Assembly (NCBI GenBank): GCA_034698045.1
Contig: JAQGAU010000184.1
Span: 1-35,646, forward strand
Length of the DNA stretch: 35,646 bases
Direction of reading: 5' to 3'
Source of the DNA: Paramacrobiotus richtersi
Lineage: Eukaryota > Tardigrada > Eutardigrada > Parachela > Macrobiotidae
In this document: positions 1-10,695 of the stretch, piece by piece
Numbering within the stretch: position 1 is the stretch's first letter
Layout: each line of letters begins with the position of its first letter
Notes under the pieces: generated by a model
The model's input: the letters and a program-made list of their open reading frames with translations, nothing else
Told to the model about the DNA's origin: nothing
The model's database searches: none
Position numbers and translations under genes: made by a program

Positions 1-296
1 TTTGCTGTAAATGTCTGTACAACTGGTTGATTTATAAATCGGTGTGACACTTGGAAATTGCAAACGCTCATGGTCTAATATATACAGTACACAGTACATA
101 TTATGAATGTTTGAAAATTTCTTCGCAAACATAGACATTTTGCTCCAGGCCGTTTTAACAACTTTTTTCTTAGGAAGCAGTCTTGTCTTCTTGGTCAGGA
201 AATCCTTTTGCCAATCTGCAAAACCCGTAACTAATTAAATAATCCGTTGGTATGTGGCAGACGGATGTGTCAAAGTGTCAATCAAATATTGCACAT

Positions 297-3003
297 TAAA
301 GTTTTGCAATGGACTGAAAAAGTCAGTCAAGTCCGACCCAAATCGTGTTCTCATTTCCTAAATCCAGTCCAAACCCAAACCTGATCCACCCAATCCGTCC
401 AATCCAGTCCAAAAATATTTTTCCTAATCCAAATCCAGTCCATTCCAATCCAAATTTTTTTTCCAATTTTCTTGAATATTCATTGGCCCATTAAAGAATG
501 ACAGGCTTTTTTAACTAAAATTTGACTGTCAAAATGTGCAACTTGCTGTAATTATGTAGCCCTGATCAAGGGTTTGAGGACCATACAAACATACTGACCT
601 ATTCACCGACATGACCATCCGTTTAAAAAGCAAACATCTTCGCCTGATGTATTAACTAGTAAGTAAGCTTAAATTAAAGTGGAAGTCAAGCAAGTACTCC
701 CGGCAGGGTCTAAAACCTGGCCCTGGCCTTGGCCGGTGGCCTAGGCCTTTGGCCCAGGCCGCAGAAAATCTGGGCAGGCCGCCGGCTAAAATCTGGCTAC
801 GGCCTCTTTAAAATCTGGCCTTACAGAAAGTGCACTCCACCTAACTCCAACTCACTCGATATTAAACGAGAATGGTACGAACTTTTCCTACTATGTAAAG
901 CTGAATGAATGTACACTATAAGTTACCGCGCAGCGATGTTGCGCTTCTTCATACTGAAACGCTAGCTAAAGATTTCCGTAATGGGGCTAAATCCAGCACG
1001 CTACTCCCGATGTCATACGTACAAGGTGTTCCGTAATGTGCCATTTACCTTGAAAATTGGCGTTGCCATGCATATCAATTAATGAGTATCTCACAACTGT
1101 CAGCATTAGCCCAGTGCCCAATACGTACTTAACATTTTTTTGACTGCTTCCGGTAATGTATTATCGCGAAAAAAAGTGATATAATGATTTATAATGAAAC
1201 AAGCACAATAGACAAAAGAACACTCTGCTTACTAGCATCGAAGATTCTGTGGAAGCCTTGATTTGTTTTGATAATTATCCTCGTAGTGTGCTGTATGTTT
1301 CCCCATAATAAATCACGATCATACTAGGTATGCCTTGGCACAGGCTTAGCCAGAAACCGCTCGTAGTTTTTCCAGACAGGAGGAGTAAAAAGCTAACAAG
1401 CTAACGTACACATCTATTAAGACATAATAAAAATTATGTTATACTGTGAAACCGCTTTCAATGCTGCGTACGCTGCATTATCAGACCACACAGTAGGAAG
1501 CCATGAACATCGGACATAACGGCTGAATGCTGTTTATTTCGAATGCATGTACTGCCCGCCATAATCACATAATGCTGCAGATTGCAAAAAGATCAGTAGC
1601 AAAGTGCATTAGTTATTCTCGCTATGGGAATGCACGTTTTTTTACACTGAACGAGCATTTATCGTACTGATTCAGTGGCAGTAAAGCGTGCAAATTCCAT
1701 AAAATTTCGACAGCTGTGATAGATAACGAACCCTGTATTGACGTTTTTCTGCCATGCAATATTTGATCCGAGTTCCTCTTTCCAGACTATCCCATAATCC
1801 CATTTAGTCAGAAGACTCAAAACTTACGTGTCAACTATTAGACACATGGCGTACAAGGCGAGCATAGAGTCACAATCCCACGTATCAGGGCAATGACGTT
1901 ATCACGGCAGTCTGTCCCGAAGAATTTGCTTTTGTTTGGTCGATATGAGGAGGACGATTTCTAGCGTTGAATTAAGCAAGATTTTTGGTAGGGACCGTGC
2001 GATGCCAGTGATAAGACGAACAGAAAGATACTCTTTAAACTGTTGTGAGTTCCTCTGACAATTAGCAACCCAATAAATACATTTCAAATAAGTTTATACG
2101 TTAATTTCAATAAATGGAAATCGAGATATGTTAAAACTAGAATTATGTTAGGAGATACGTTTGGGAATATGTGGCAGCGGTTACTGTGTACTGGCTGGTG
2201 TTACCCTTTGCTACGCGTATTACAACTTAGTTTTTGCTGATCAGTTAAATACTCGAACGCCGTTTGACATGGGTGCATTATAGGGCGGCCTCTGCCAATA
2301 TAGCAAAGGTCAAGCCAGTTTCAACAAACTGTACATATGTATGGCGTAAGTCAGCATGCAGCGGCAACCCAGAAGCCAGTACAGAGAGTGTACTCTGTTA
2401 CGAGACAGGGCATCGTAAGCGCGCTGCTACTGGTATGTGCAATCAGATTTAGTGGGATAAGTTCCAATCATCCTCGGTATTGTAGCAGGAGTTGTTGGGG
2501 TGATGTTTCTGTAAGGCCAGATTTTAATGAGGCCATAGCCAGATTAAGTCGGCGGCCTGCCCAGATTTTCTGAGGCCTGGGCCAAAGGCCTAGGCCACCG
2601 GCCAAGGCCAGGGCCAGGTTTTAGACCCTGCCAGTACTCCCAGATGACAAACCTGATAATTATGTTTTTTGGCTAGTTAACTGCAGTGACAATTGGGATT
2701 GTGTTTGACGAGGTGTATATTTCACTTCGGCTGTAACTGTAGCATTTTATTATAACTGGGTGGGCGGCCTTTTTTAAGGAGGAAATTTGTTTTAGTGCCA
2801 TTAACATTGCCCAGTGCATTTATTAGACTAACAATTGTGGAAACTATGGACCAGTTTCCGCAACCAATCCAGTCCATTTGTGCCAAACTGGAATCCAAAT
2901 CCAATCCAAAACCATAATTTTTTTTCTTAAATCCGTCCAATCCACTCCATATTCTGGTATGGATTGGACTAGACTGGATTCTCCAGTCCATTGCAGAACT
3001 CTA
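297..3003. mobile_element. Non-autonomous hAT-like DNA transposon
   Basis: The ends are 20-bp inverted repeats: TAAAGTTTTGCAATGGACTG at 297-316, and at 2984-3003 a sequence whose reverse complement is TAGAGTTCTGCAATGGACTG. They are flanked by an exact 8-bp direct repeat, TTGCACAT, at 289-296 and 3004-3011. An 8-bp target duplication and a TA(A/G)AG start are typical of hAT elements. The empty-site relative near 6415-6435 lacks the insert, which supports the boundaries. Inside both ends are many short AATCC/AGTCC motifs (about 340-470 and 2865-2990), likely subterminal transposase-binding repeats. No transposase is left. About 770 bp belong to this element; the rest is the Mutator-like element nested in it. 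Confidence 0.85.
702..2632. mobile_element. Mutator-like element nested in the hAT element
   Basis: Terminal inverted repeats of about 127 bp (702-829 and 2506-2632) match with only a handful of substitutions and one 1-bp indel. Both start GGCAGGGTCTAAAACC and are rich in GGCC/CTGG. The element is flanked by a 9-bp direct repeat AGTACTCCC at 693-701 and 2633-2641. Long inverted repeats and a 9-bp target duplication fit Mutator-like elements (MULEs). The internal 1.7 kb (830-2505) has only short, unconvincing reading frames and no recognisable MULE transposase, so this is a non-autonomous copy. It sits inside the hAT-like element, so it inserted later. A foldback element is the main alternative. 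Confidence 0.8.
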
Positions 3004-3129
3004 TTGCACATGACTTGCAGGCACATGGATTTTTCAAAGTGCTGACAAGAAAACGACTCACGGAATAATCATATAAATTGTTCGTTCCAGAATATGTGCC
3101 ATGCATCATGTATGCGATGATCGGCATCA

Positions 3130-3135
3130 TTTATT
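3130..3135 (-). terminator. Poly(A) signal of the Ly6 gene
   Basis: AATAAA on the minus strand, about 240 bp downstream of exon 3. The same hexamer, in the same context (AATAAATGATGCCG), is kept in the second copy at 6566-6561. That conservation makes it the likely polyadenylation signal. Confidence 0.5.
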
Positions 3136-3371
3136 GCCCGGGACTCTTATTATTTGCAGTGACGCATTAAGAGCATTATTTTCCAAATTTTGATAAGGTT
3201 TTACTAACCAAAATTCGGTAAGGTAAGATAAGGTTCCAAGTTGCGCAGATATCAAAAGTGTGCAAAAGCAATTAATATTTCGCATTGTGTTCGATAACCA
3301 GATAAAGTATGATGGAGACTATCGAACAAAAATGTTCGAATCTTGTTTTGTACTGTACAGATATTTCTTAC

Positions 3372-4020
3372 CTTCAGGATAAGCATTCAGATACTTGTTG
3401 CAGTCAGTTGTATTGCACAGGCAGATCCAGTCACCTGATCCAAATCCTCCAATGAGACAAAGAGGCATGCTAATGCGTTTGTCAGGTTTATCAAGAGTGT
3501 AGTCACCGCATCCGGTAAACCGGAACTCCTCTGTCGCAAGCAAGCATACCACAGTAAATACAGGCATTTCGACAGGGAAACGGCAGCAAAAATGTGGTTT
3601 TCAGATTAAGGCATTTGTGAGCTAGCTTACTACTCAAAGTAAAAGATGCACCGCAAAATGGCTCAACCCCAAAGCTGAAGCAAATAGTCGTGTTTCCACA
3701 GTTGGGGACACCGTCGCACTCTTCGCAAATCAGTGAGTAAGCCGGCGAAGCTGCAAAAAAGAATCAGACTAGACTGAAAAACTATTTAAAAGAAATGTGC
3801 GCGTTTTACGAAGAAATTAGGCACAACAGGATGGATGAGAGTGTTCCAGGGCTTTGCTTTCGATAACCGACATTTAAATGTCAATAAGTCGTCCATGATA
3901 AACAAATTATTTGCTGCTTCCTGTCTGTGTGCCATCGGTTATACAACGCCTCTTTATTTCCAGCTTACCCAGAAGAAACAAAATCAAGAGACTGACTTGG
4001 GCTGCAACTATATCAGACAT
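3372..4020 (-). CDS. Ly6/uPAR (three-finger) domain secreted protein, exons 1-3
   Basis: Exons are 4020-3969 (ATG, hydrophobic signal peptide MSDIVAAQVSLLILFLLG), 3750-3631 and 3530-3372. Introns at 3968-3751 and 3630-3531 are GT-AG, and all three splice junctions are phase 1. The mature part has ten cysteines: C-x2-C-x5-C-x5-C-x8-C in exon 2, then four more and a closing CNTTDCN in exon 3. The early CxxC and the terminal C-x4-CN are the signature of LU/three-finger folds, which are usually extracellular and often GPI-anchored. A further phase-1 donor (GTAAGA) at 3371 implies a last exon between 3371 and 3130. One candidate starts at 3203, but it would end inside the poly(A) signal, so I leave the C-terminus open. 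Comparison with the second copy supports each exon edge. Function and ligand are unknown. Confidence 0.65.
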
Positions 4021-4510
4021 CTCTGCGATATGTGACGATAGCACTGCAGTAAAAAATTTTTGTTAACAGCTTGGAATATTCTGCAGAAAAAAGGTACGTG
4101 TACATGCTAACTCAAGAGTAACTTTAACCTTATATGCAGCAGCGCAGACTTGGCAGGCTTACAGATCTTAGCCATACTAACGGGACAACGTTTTGACGAA
4201 TAGACCTTTCCGCAGCTGAATTACCGGTTCAAAACGGGCAATTATATCATTTCTATGACAAAACGCAACCGGTTCCGCCACCACGGAATATGGGTCTATT
4301 CGCGTGTCGGTCCCTTTAACAAGAAATCTCCAATAAGCAGGAATACTCGTGCATATACAACAGACGTCTGCAGCACCATTTCCTTCTAAAACAGGTATAA
4401 AACCCCGCAGGGAAAGAGACTGATTACTTGTACGAACGGATTAAACTGATTTAGTGCTGCCACACGCGTCTGTCTAGTTCCGCATTTATTGCAGAAAAAC
4501 AAGTAATGCT

Positions 4511-4955
4511 AGGTCTATACTTATGTTGTAACTCGAAATGTTGTAGCAATGTTGAGCGATGACCTGGGAAATACCACAAACGCAGGAAATGTTGTACAAA
4601 TAATGTTGTAGTAACGTTGTTGTAATTGTCCAAGTTTCGGCAACAGTAGCGTCCATACTTCTAATTTAATTCCATAATTACTCTATTTCCGATTTAAATC
4701 CACAATTTTGCAAGCTCATTGCTCATTGGTCAACTTGCTGCGATTGTTGTAAAAAGGAAGAGAAGCCCCTCCCTTCTACAACATCGAAATACAACAAATT
4801 TTGGAAGTTTCAACATTTTTTCCCACAACATCGCGCGTCCATACTTCTGCTATTTACAACAAAAATCATGCAACGTTGTCGTGCGCGTCTATACTCAATA
4901 ACAACAATTTTGTTGAAAATGTGTTGTAATTGAGATACAACATAAGTATAGACCT
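4511..4955. mobile_element. MITE with GGTCTATACTTATGTTGTA ends
   Basis: The left end AGGTCTATACTTATGTTGTA (4511-4530) is matched by its exact reverse complement at 4936-4955, and similarity extends a few bases outward (ATGC/GCAT). The left half is rich in GTTGT and the right half in ACAAC, so the 445-bp element could fold back on itself. There is no coding capacity. I could not fix a target-site duplication, so the transposon superfamily is open. Confidence 0.7.
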
Positions 4956-6269
4956 GGCATAAGGTACAATGATTAAGGTTTCCCCAGACATTGCTTCTCT
5001 TGCTTTTCCTGCCTCTGCTTAAGGACGGATGGTACAAACCTACACTCACTGCAGTAATTGTATCGGCGCGCGGTGCACGCATTTTTACTTCGGAAGAGTA
5101 TATGTTAATTTACTTTGCACATGGTTGAACTACGTCTTTGGAATGTGTTAAAACTAGTAACAGTTTTAAACAAACTTGTGAGCTCCGAAAGGTCAACATT
5201 TTAAAAAGTTATCAAAAAATAGAAAGCTATTTTTCTAAAATCAGATGAGCATGGCATAATGTTAGCATTGTTGGTATCTGTAATTTGGCGAGAGATTTTA
5301 GCGAAAACTTTCATAATACGTATGAAAGCTTTTTTTTTGTATACCCGAAGCCACAATACCGCTTACAGAATCAGTCGGAAAAGTAAGATGAGAAAACCGC
5401 TCCACCAATTGTTCGTAACCAATTTCTGCGTATTACAAACATTTTTTGGAAATTTTTTCAGATGGCTTAGTACTTGTTGATGATTTTTTAAGTTGGAACT
5501 TAGCTTTGTTGGGGAATGCCGACTGAAGTTAAGTGATCAGAGAAGGATTCTACACACAGCGCAGAACGGCGATAGTGGCCCACTGTACCGGGGCACTGAG
5601 AAACGCGCGAAGTGGACACAGGACAGGCAGCGCCTTTTGTCCATTTACGATGTTTACTCCGCGCCTTTTGTCTCTCACAGCGCAATAGATCAGGACACAA
5701 TCCATTCAGCTAGGCTAGACTTTGCGCCCGCTGCAGCAGGGTGAAAGTAAGAGCATGGGAATTGTTACTAGCCGGGCCGGTCGTCAGGAGGAAGCAAATG
5801 GTGCTATTGTTGTTGTGAGTTTTTCGATTCACCGGACTCAGCAAACAATTGTGTGGAATGAGATACGTGTAGAGAAAGAGCTGCACTACTTGATAAAGCC
5901 GTTTTCGAAAACGGTCCCATGCACGACGGTGACTGTACCACGTGTTCTTAATTTATTCTTCGACTGCATTGCACGGAAATAATTGGTCAGCTATACCAAA
6001 AGTGAACAAATTAAGTCACGTCTTCACTAGGTTTGTCACTACCTGCATTCAGTTACCTGCACTCGACTCCATACAGTTAAATGCGAAGGCGTATCCGAGG
6101 CGCTTGTACCACTTTTTCGCAAGGCATGATGAAAACTTCGGCGTCGGACACAACCACGAGCATACGAATTACCAAACGTACTTCCAAGTACAGAGTTAGT
6201 CGTGCAAAAAGGACTGATTAAAAGTTTCGATAAAAATGGCCTGGGGTAAAATTAAAAATTCTACCTCAG
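4956..6269. other. Stretch with no firm gene
   Basis: No conserved domain or multi-exon structure is seen, apart from one possible first exon at 5755-5814 (listed separately). Reading frames around 5493-5744 and 5942-6199 have no recognisable motif. Confidence 0.5.
5755..5814 (+). CDS. Possible first coding exon, N-myristoylation-like start
   Basis: An ATG opens the 20-codon peptide MGIVTSRAGRQEEANGAIVV and is followed directly by a good donor, GTGAGT, in phase 0 at 5815. Gly2 and Ser6 fit an N-myristoylation signal, which would tether a protein to membranes. No downstream exon was found; the following DNA is the duplicated Ly6 region on the other strand and then transposons. It could be an isolated coincidence or the remains of a gene broken by these insertions. 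Confidence 0.2.
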
Positions 6270-6560
6270 TCGTGGGCTTTTAAGAACTTTTTTCTTCGGA
6301 AGTAATCATTCCTTCTTGTACAGGAAAATGTATTGGCATTCTGAAAAGCTCGTGTCTAATTAAACAGTCGGTTGTCATAACTCATAAGGCAAGTGGGTGA
6401 GCCCAACTATCAATCAAATTTTACTCAATGTTACGTAGCCAATATGGCTTGCAGGTGTAGATATCCTGCCAGGTACGGGAAGGAAAAGAAACAACGGTGC
6501 CGTCATGTAACTGTCCGTTTCAGTTGATATTTTTCATCGTGTATGCAACAGCCGGCATCA

Positions 6561-6566
6561 TTTATT
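6561..6566 (-). terminator. Poly(A) signal retained in the Ly6 pseudogene
   Basis: AATAAA on the minus strand in the same sequence context as the signal at 3130-3135 of the other copy. Confidence 0.4.
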
Positions 6567-6781
6567 GCTCTGTGCTTCTTATTACTTAGGTTGCCGCATT
6601 TAAAGCAACAGATTCCAAAATTTGGCAAAGTTTTACTAACTGCAGATCGCGCAGATGTCAAAAGTACGCAAAAACATGAATGATTTCGTACCGTTGTCTA
6701 TAACCTTGTATATAAAGTACGGACGGTCGCGGTCACGGACGGTTGGTGCTCAAAGCTTGTTTTTTTGCTGTGTTTCTGGCT

Positions 6782-7389
6782 CCCAGGATAAGTACATGGT
6801 CAAATCATTGTTGCAGACGGGGTGTATCGCAAAAACAACCCCTGTCACCTCCAAGTTTCTTAACGAGGCAGAGCGGCATGCTAACGCGTTTGTCTGGTTT
6901 ATCACATTGGCAGATGCCCCCGCATCCGCTAGACCGGAATACCTCTGCAATCCAAATGAAACAACTAGCAAGAAAAGACAGCGAAGTACAGACAAATGTG
7001 GCATTGTGCGTTAATATGTTTTGTAGCTTGCTATTGAAAGTAAAAGTTACACCGCAAAATCGCACATCCCCATTGCAGATGGTCGTGTTCCCGCAGTTGG
7101 GAACTCCGTCGCAGTTTTGAAATTTCGCAAATTTGTGAGTGAGCAGGTAATACTGCAGAAGATAACAATTTCACTGCTTGAAAGTTGCATAGAAAGCAGT
7201 GAATCAAATCTGGTGAAACATGGAGACCTAAACTTTTTGTAACTGGCAACGTTAGTAAATGGCCAATTGTGAAAAAAGTATTTAGCTGGCTTACTTGTTT
7301 TTTAAATGGCATAAACACACATTTTACAGCTTACCTAGAGCAAACACAATCACGAGACCCACGCGGACTGTGACCATACCAAGTAGCAT
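6782..7389 (-). pseudogene. Broken paralogue of the Ly6-domain gene
   Basis: Exon equivalents are 7389-7335 (signal peptide MLLGMVTVRVGLVIVFALG, phase-1 donor GTAAGC), 7152-7032 and 6944-6782. They align exon by exon with the copy at 3372-4020; for example DGVPNCGNTTIC and DKPDKR(V/I)SMPLCL are shared. Breaks: after ICE in exon 2, 10 bp stand where the other copy has one codon (net +7, frameshift). The exon 2 donor is GC instead of GT. One extra base before the final Cys-Asn motif gives an early stop (CFCDTPRLQQ). The exon 3 donor GTAAG is gone. With this many defects it is most likely a pseudogene, though the AATAAA at 6561-6566 survives. Confidence 0.75.
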
Positions 7390-7520
7390 TTCTGGGATAG
7401 GTCGACGGGAGCAGCGCAGTAAACAATGCGATTTTAACAGCTATAGTTATTCTGCAGAAGAAAAAAATGTTCCTGTACGAACTAATTTAAACGGGACATT
7501 CATCACCGGGTGTTACTAAC

Positions 7521-7651
7521 ACATGGACACGGACGGATGCTGGATGGATGCCGGATGGACGCCGGATGGACGCCGGATAAATGGATACTGGATGGACGGA
7601 TTCTGGATGGATGCCGGATGGACGGATACCTGATGGACACTGGACGGATGC
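7521..7651 (+). repeat. GGATG/GGACG minisatellite tip, left arm
   Basis: Degenerate tandem units built from CTGGATGGATGC, CCGGATGGACG and similar blocks. The right arm carries a shorter version in inverse orientation at about 9661-9728, so the tips differ in unit number (about 131 against 68 bp). The unique part of each arm begins at the sequence GCTGAAAGAATAAAGG (left). Confidence 0.75.
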
Positions 7652-9009
7652 TGAAAGAATAAAGGTCAGAATTTGAAAGTCAGCAGACAGCAGGGACGTG
7701 CATTCGCTGGTAAATTTGGAATTTTCATTTCTTGTTTCTACAATGCACTTAATTAATGCGTGGTCGGTCGCGTGAGTGCAGATACCCAAGGAAATATACT
7801 CGTACCGGGTGGCGCGCTTAAAATTTCCCTGGTGTGTTATTTGGGATCTCTTGTTTTAAAAAACAATTCATCTTCTCCAAAACAAGTCAGGCCAAGCTCG
7901 AGAAGAGCACTGCATATTCAGCCCGTTGCTAGTATGACTCTACAAGCTGACATTTCCCCATGTCCATAAGTCTAAAACGGGAATCGCTCATGCCACAAAC
8001 TTGCTCGTTCAAGCTCGCTCTTTTGCGCTCGTTAATCAGAGCGTCGAATCGTAATAACATGCAAGAAAATCTATAACCCGATAATAGATCAGAATTCACC
8101 CTGATCCTTCTACATGTTTTCGTTAAGTTTATGAAACTTAATTGGGAACAAATTCCAGAAATTGTTGACGTTCTTGCGCTGGTTGCGCCAGTAGTGCATA
8201 AAGACAACTGAACCATTTCCCGGAAGGCCTTGAACTGGTGTTATTTAGTATTTAAGATCGGATTCTTCAGATTTATCTGATGTCGAAAATCGGTGCGACG
8301 AACCTAACCCTAACCCTGACATTAAGGTTTACACGGAAACGGCAAGTCACCGGGCACTGGCTCTAACAGTATAGACTTTCTAAGCACAACAGAAATTAAA
8401 GAGAAATATATCAAAAAGTAGTATGGAAAATTCTCTTTTCGATGTTATGGCACTGGCAATTCTGCGCCGACCTACGGTCAAGTTCTAAACGAAAGACTGA
8501 CAAAAAATTCTTGAAAGCTGTCCCGGGCCATTATATTTTCACGATAGTTTTACGGCAAAAATCTTTACAGATGACTAGCAAAAAATTTCATCGGCCTACT
8601 TGCACATATTCTAATCTGGGATGGTTAGGCTTTCGAAAACTTCATAAACGTAAGAAATCGGCTCATCGGTTCAAGAACTGTGCCATTTTCCCCATACAGA
8701 AATTGTAAGCGCGCCACCTGGTAAATGGTAAGCAAGCAGGTCAAGCGAGCCTTGTTTTAGTTGTTTCCAATCTGCTCAAATGACACATTATGTGAAGCTT
8801 CAGATCAGAAAACTGTGAAACGCATCTCGATGCGCGACTGGATAAATCTTTTTTGGTTAAGTGGTCTGTGTCTCTGAAAAAGAAGCACAGATAAAACTTA
8901 TTCAGACGCGTCATATGCCCTTCACAGCATCCTCATCCGAAGCTTCAAACAATGTGTCACTGAAGCTCGATTGAGAAGTCGGAAACAACGCCTGTTTAAC
9001 GTGTCCTCT

Positions 9010-9174
9010 TACGAGTATACATATTTCTTAAAACTGGGGATCTGTACTCACTCGACCGACCACGCATTAATTAGTGCGTTGTAGAAACAAGAAATGAAAA
9101 TTCCAAGTTTACCAGCGAATGCACGTCCCTGCTGTCTGCTGACTTTCAGGTTCTGACATTTATTCTTTCAGCAT
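9010..9174 (+). repeat. Partial extra copy of the foldback right arm
   Basis: This segment repeats the outer part of the right arm (about 9510-9664), from the ACGAGTATA block to CTTTCAGCAT. It is joined head to tail to the inner end of the complete right arm (AGTTTCATAAAC at 9175). The right arm is therefore a partial tandem dimer. Confidence 0.7.
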
Positions 9175-9753
9175 AGTTTCATAAACTTAACGAAAACATG
9201 TAGAAGGATCAGGGTGAATTCTGATCTATTATCGGGTTATAGATTCTCTTGCATGTTATTACGATTCGACGCTCTGATTAACGAGCGCAAAAGAGCGAGC
9301 TTGAACGAGCAAGTTTGCGGCATGAGCGATTCCCGTTTTAGACTTATGGACACGGGAAAATGTCAGCTTGTAGAGTCATACTAGCAACGGGCTGAATATG
9401 CAGTGCTCTTCTCGAGCTTGGCCTGACTTGTTTTGGAGAAGATGAATTTTTTTTTAAAACAAGAGATCCCAAATAACATACCAAGGAAATTTTACGCGCG
9501 CCACCCGGTACGAGTATATTTCCTTGGGTATCTGCACTCACGCGACCGACCACGCATTAATTAAGTGCGTTGTAGAAACAGAAATGAAAATTCCAAGTTT
9601 ACCAGCGAATGCACGTCCCCGCTGTCTGCTGACTTTCAGGTTCTGACCTTTATTCTTTCAGCATCCGTCCAGTGTCCCTCAGGTATCCGTCCATCCGGCA
9701 CCCATCCAGCATCCGTCCGTGTCCATGTATTACTGCTACCCTTCATTGCCTTA

Positions 9754-9870
9754 TAGGCAGCATGGTCTAAAACATGGGCATGGCCCTGCCCATTGGGCAT
9801 GCTTGTTGGGCATGGTCACCGAAAATCTGGGTAGCCCAAAGTCCAAAACCTGGCCATCTCAGGATAATAC
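9754..9870 (+). repeat. Fragment related to the Mutator-like terminal repeat
   Basis: GGCAGCATGGTCTAAAACATGGG, followed by GGCC/GGGCATG-rich sequence and CCAAAACCTGGCC, resembles the end at 702 (GGCAGGGTCTAAAACC and following). The layout is shared but the sequence is diverged. No opposite end or target duplication was found, so it is a related or solo terminus. Confidence 0.4.
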
Positions 9871-10695
9871 TTGGCCATGGGCATCCAAAGTCTTCTAAGC
9901 ATATTTCTAGCCATGCCAGCGAAGTGCACACTTGCCTTGCTGTTAGGAATGTTCGCGCAATGTTGAGGCAGTGCACAATGTACCAACTGACATGTCAAGT
10001 CTTGGGAAATTTAAGCTTCATTTGTACACAATAATTGTTAACAGTCGTGTCGGTTTCGTATCATTCAGTGGATCTTTCTGTAGTGGCACGAGTACGGCAA
10101 GATTAAAACAAATAAGTTTTTCTACAGGATTATACCGAATGACATCAACAAGTACAAAATGACGTTTCCAGTGTTCCACTTTTCGGGTAGATTTGTATCT
10201 TGCACAGATAAAATGGAAATTTGTGTTTTTATTGTAAAATTACGCATCGCTTGGCTGTAGACGTATACCAGTGATAAAAAAATGCAAATGTGTCTGCATG
10301 TAAAATACACAGATGCAGTTATATTTTACCATCGAACAATAACATGCGCTGTAAAGAAACCAAACGAACATGCAGTTCTGCGGGATAATGATAAACTGTC
10401 CGTACGGACTGGAAGCTAATTAGATTACTGACACGAGGACTGTACCATGAGCGGGATGTGCAATGCAGAGTATAGCTCCAAATAAAGTATCGAAACATGT
10501 TTTGAGTAATTTACTTATCAGCAGCAACATGACCAGTCCAACTACAACTAACTTTGCAGTTACACGGAAGAACGGTGCAGGTCAGAAAAGTACACTAATA
10601 AAGAAACTTGTTTCTGCTCACAGACTCAAGGTTAGGCAGAGCTACAGCAGGACAGCAGCTGACTAACGGCATGAAGACTTCGAAAAAACGAGTTC
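9871..10695. other. Upstream flank of the retrotransposon; no gene supported
   Basis: The 5' repeat of the Ngaro-type element should lie here, but I could not match any part of it to the region after 14078. Short frames at 10463-10666 and 10608-10796 may be remains of the N-terminal Gag region, without a recognisable motif. Confidence 0.4.

Larger units (their letters stand above)
150..4455. repeat. Local duplication, copy 1 (Ly6 gene plus flanks)
   Basis: Positions about 150-296 and 3004-4330 align with 6270-7500. Shared blocks include the three coding exons, the signal-peptide exon and the poly(A) region near 3130. The upstream part, about 4040-4455, also aligns with about 32270-32695. The alignment of copy 1 with copy 2 is interrupted exactly by the transposon at 297-3003, so the duplication is older than that insertion. 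The copies are clearly diverged, with many substitutions and small indels, so the duplication is not recent. Boundaries are approximate because they were judged by eye. Confidence 0.75.
6270..7503. repeat. Local duplication, copy 2
   Basis: Counterpart of copy 1. It begins in the 3' flank (6270-6430 matches about 150-296), runs through the poly(A) region, the three exons and the signal-peptide exon, and stops at the foldback element near 7510. The upstream block present at 4130-4455 and 32370-32700 is missing here, consistent with rearrangement at the foldback element. Confidence 0.7.
7521..9728. mobile_element. Foldback-like element with minisatellite tips
   Basis: Two long inverted arms, 7521-8139 and 9174-9728, match at high identity in opposite orientation. 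A small frame beginning MVGRVSADTQGNILVPGGA appears in both, but only because it lies in the repeat. Outer ends are ACATGGACACGG (7521-7532) and its complement (9717-9728). The arms end in degenerate GGATG/GGACG tandem units. The spacer (about 8140-9009) shows no coding domain. TTACT occurs just outside both ends (7513-7517, 9730-9734) and may be the target duplication, but it is offset by 1-3 bp. Long inverted arms with tandem repeats recall foldback elements; the family is not identified. Confidence 0.7.

Noticed and set aside
8302-8323. CCTAACCCTAACCCTGAC, a possible interstitial telomere-type repeat
   Set aside because: Only about two and a half units, too short to distinguish from chance.
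7760-9553. Two near-identical 69-aa frames (MVGRVSADTQ...) in opposite orientation
   Set aside because: They are the same stretch of the foldback arms; no domain, and present only because the arms repeat.
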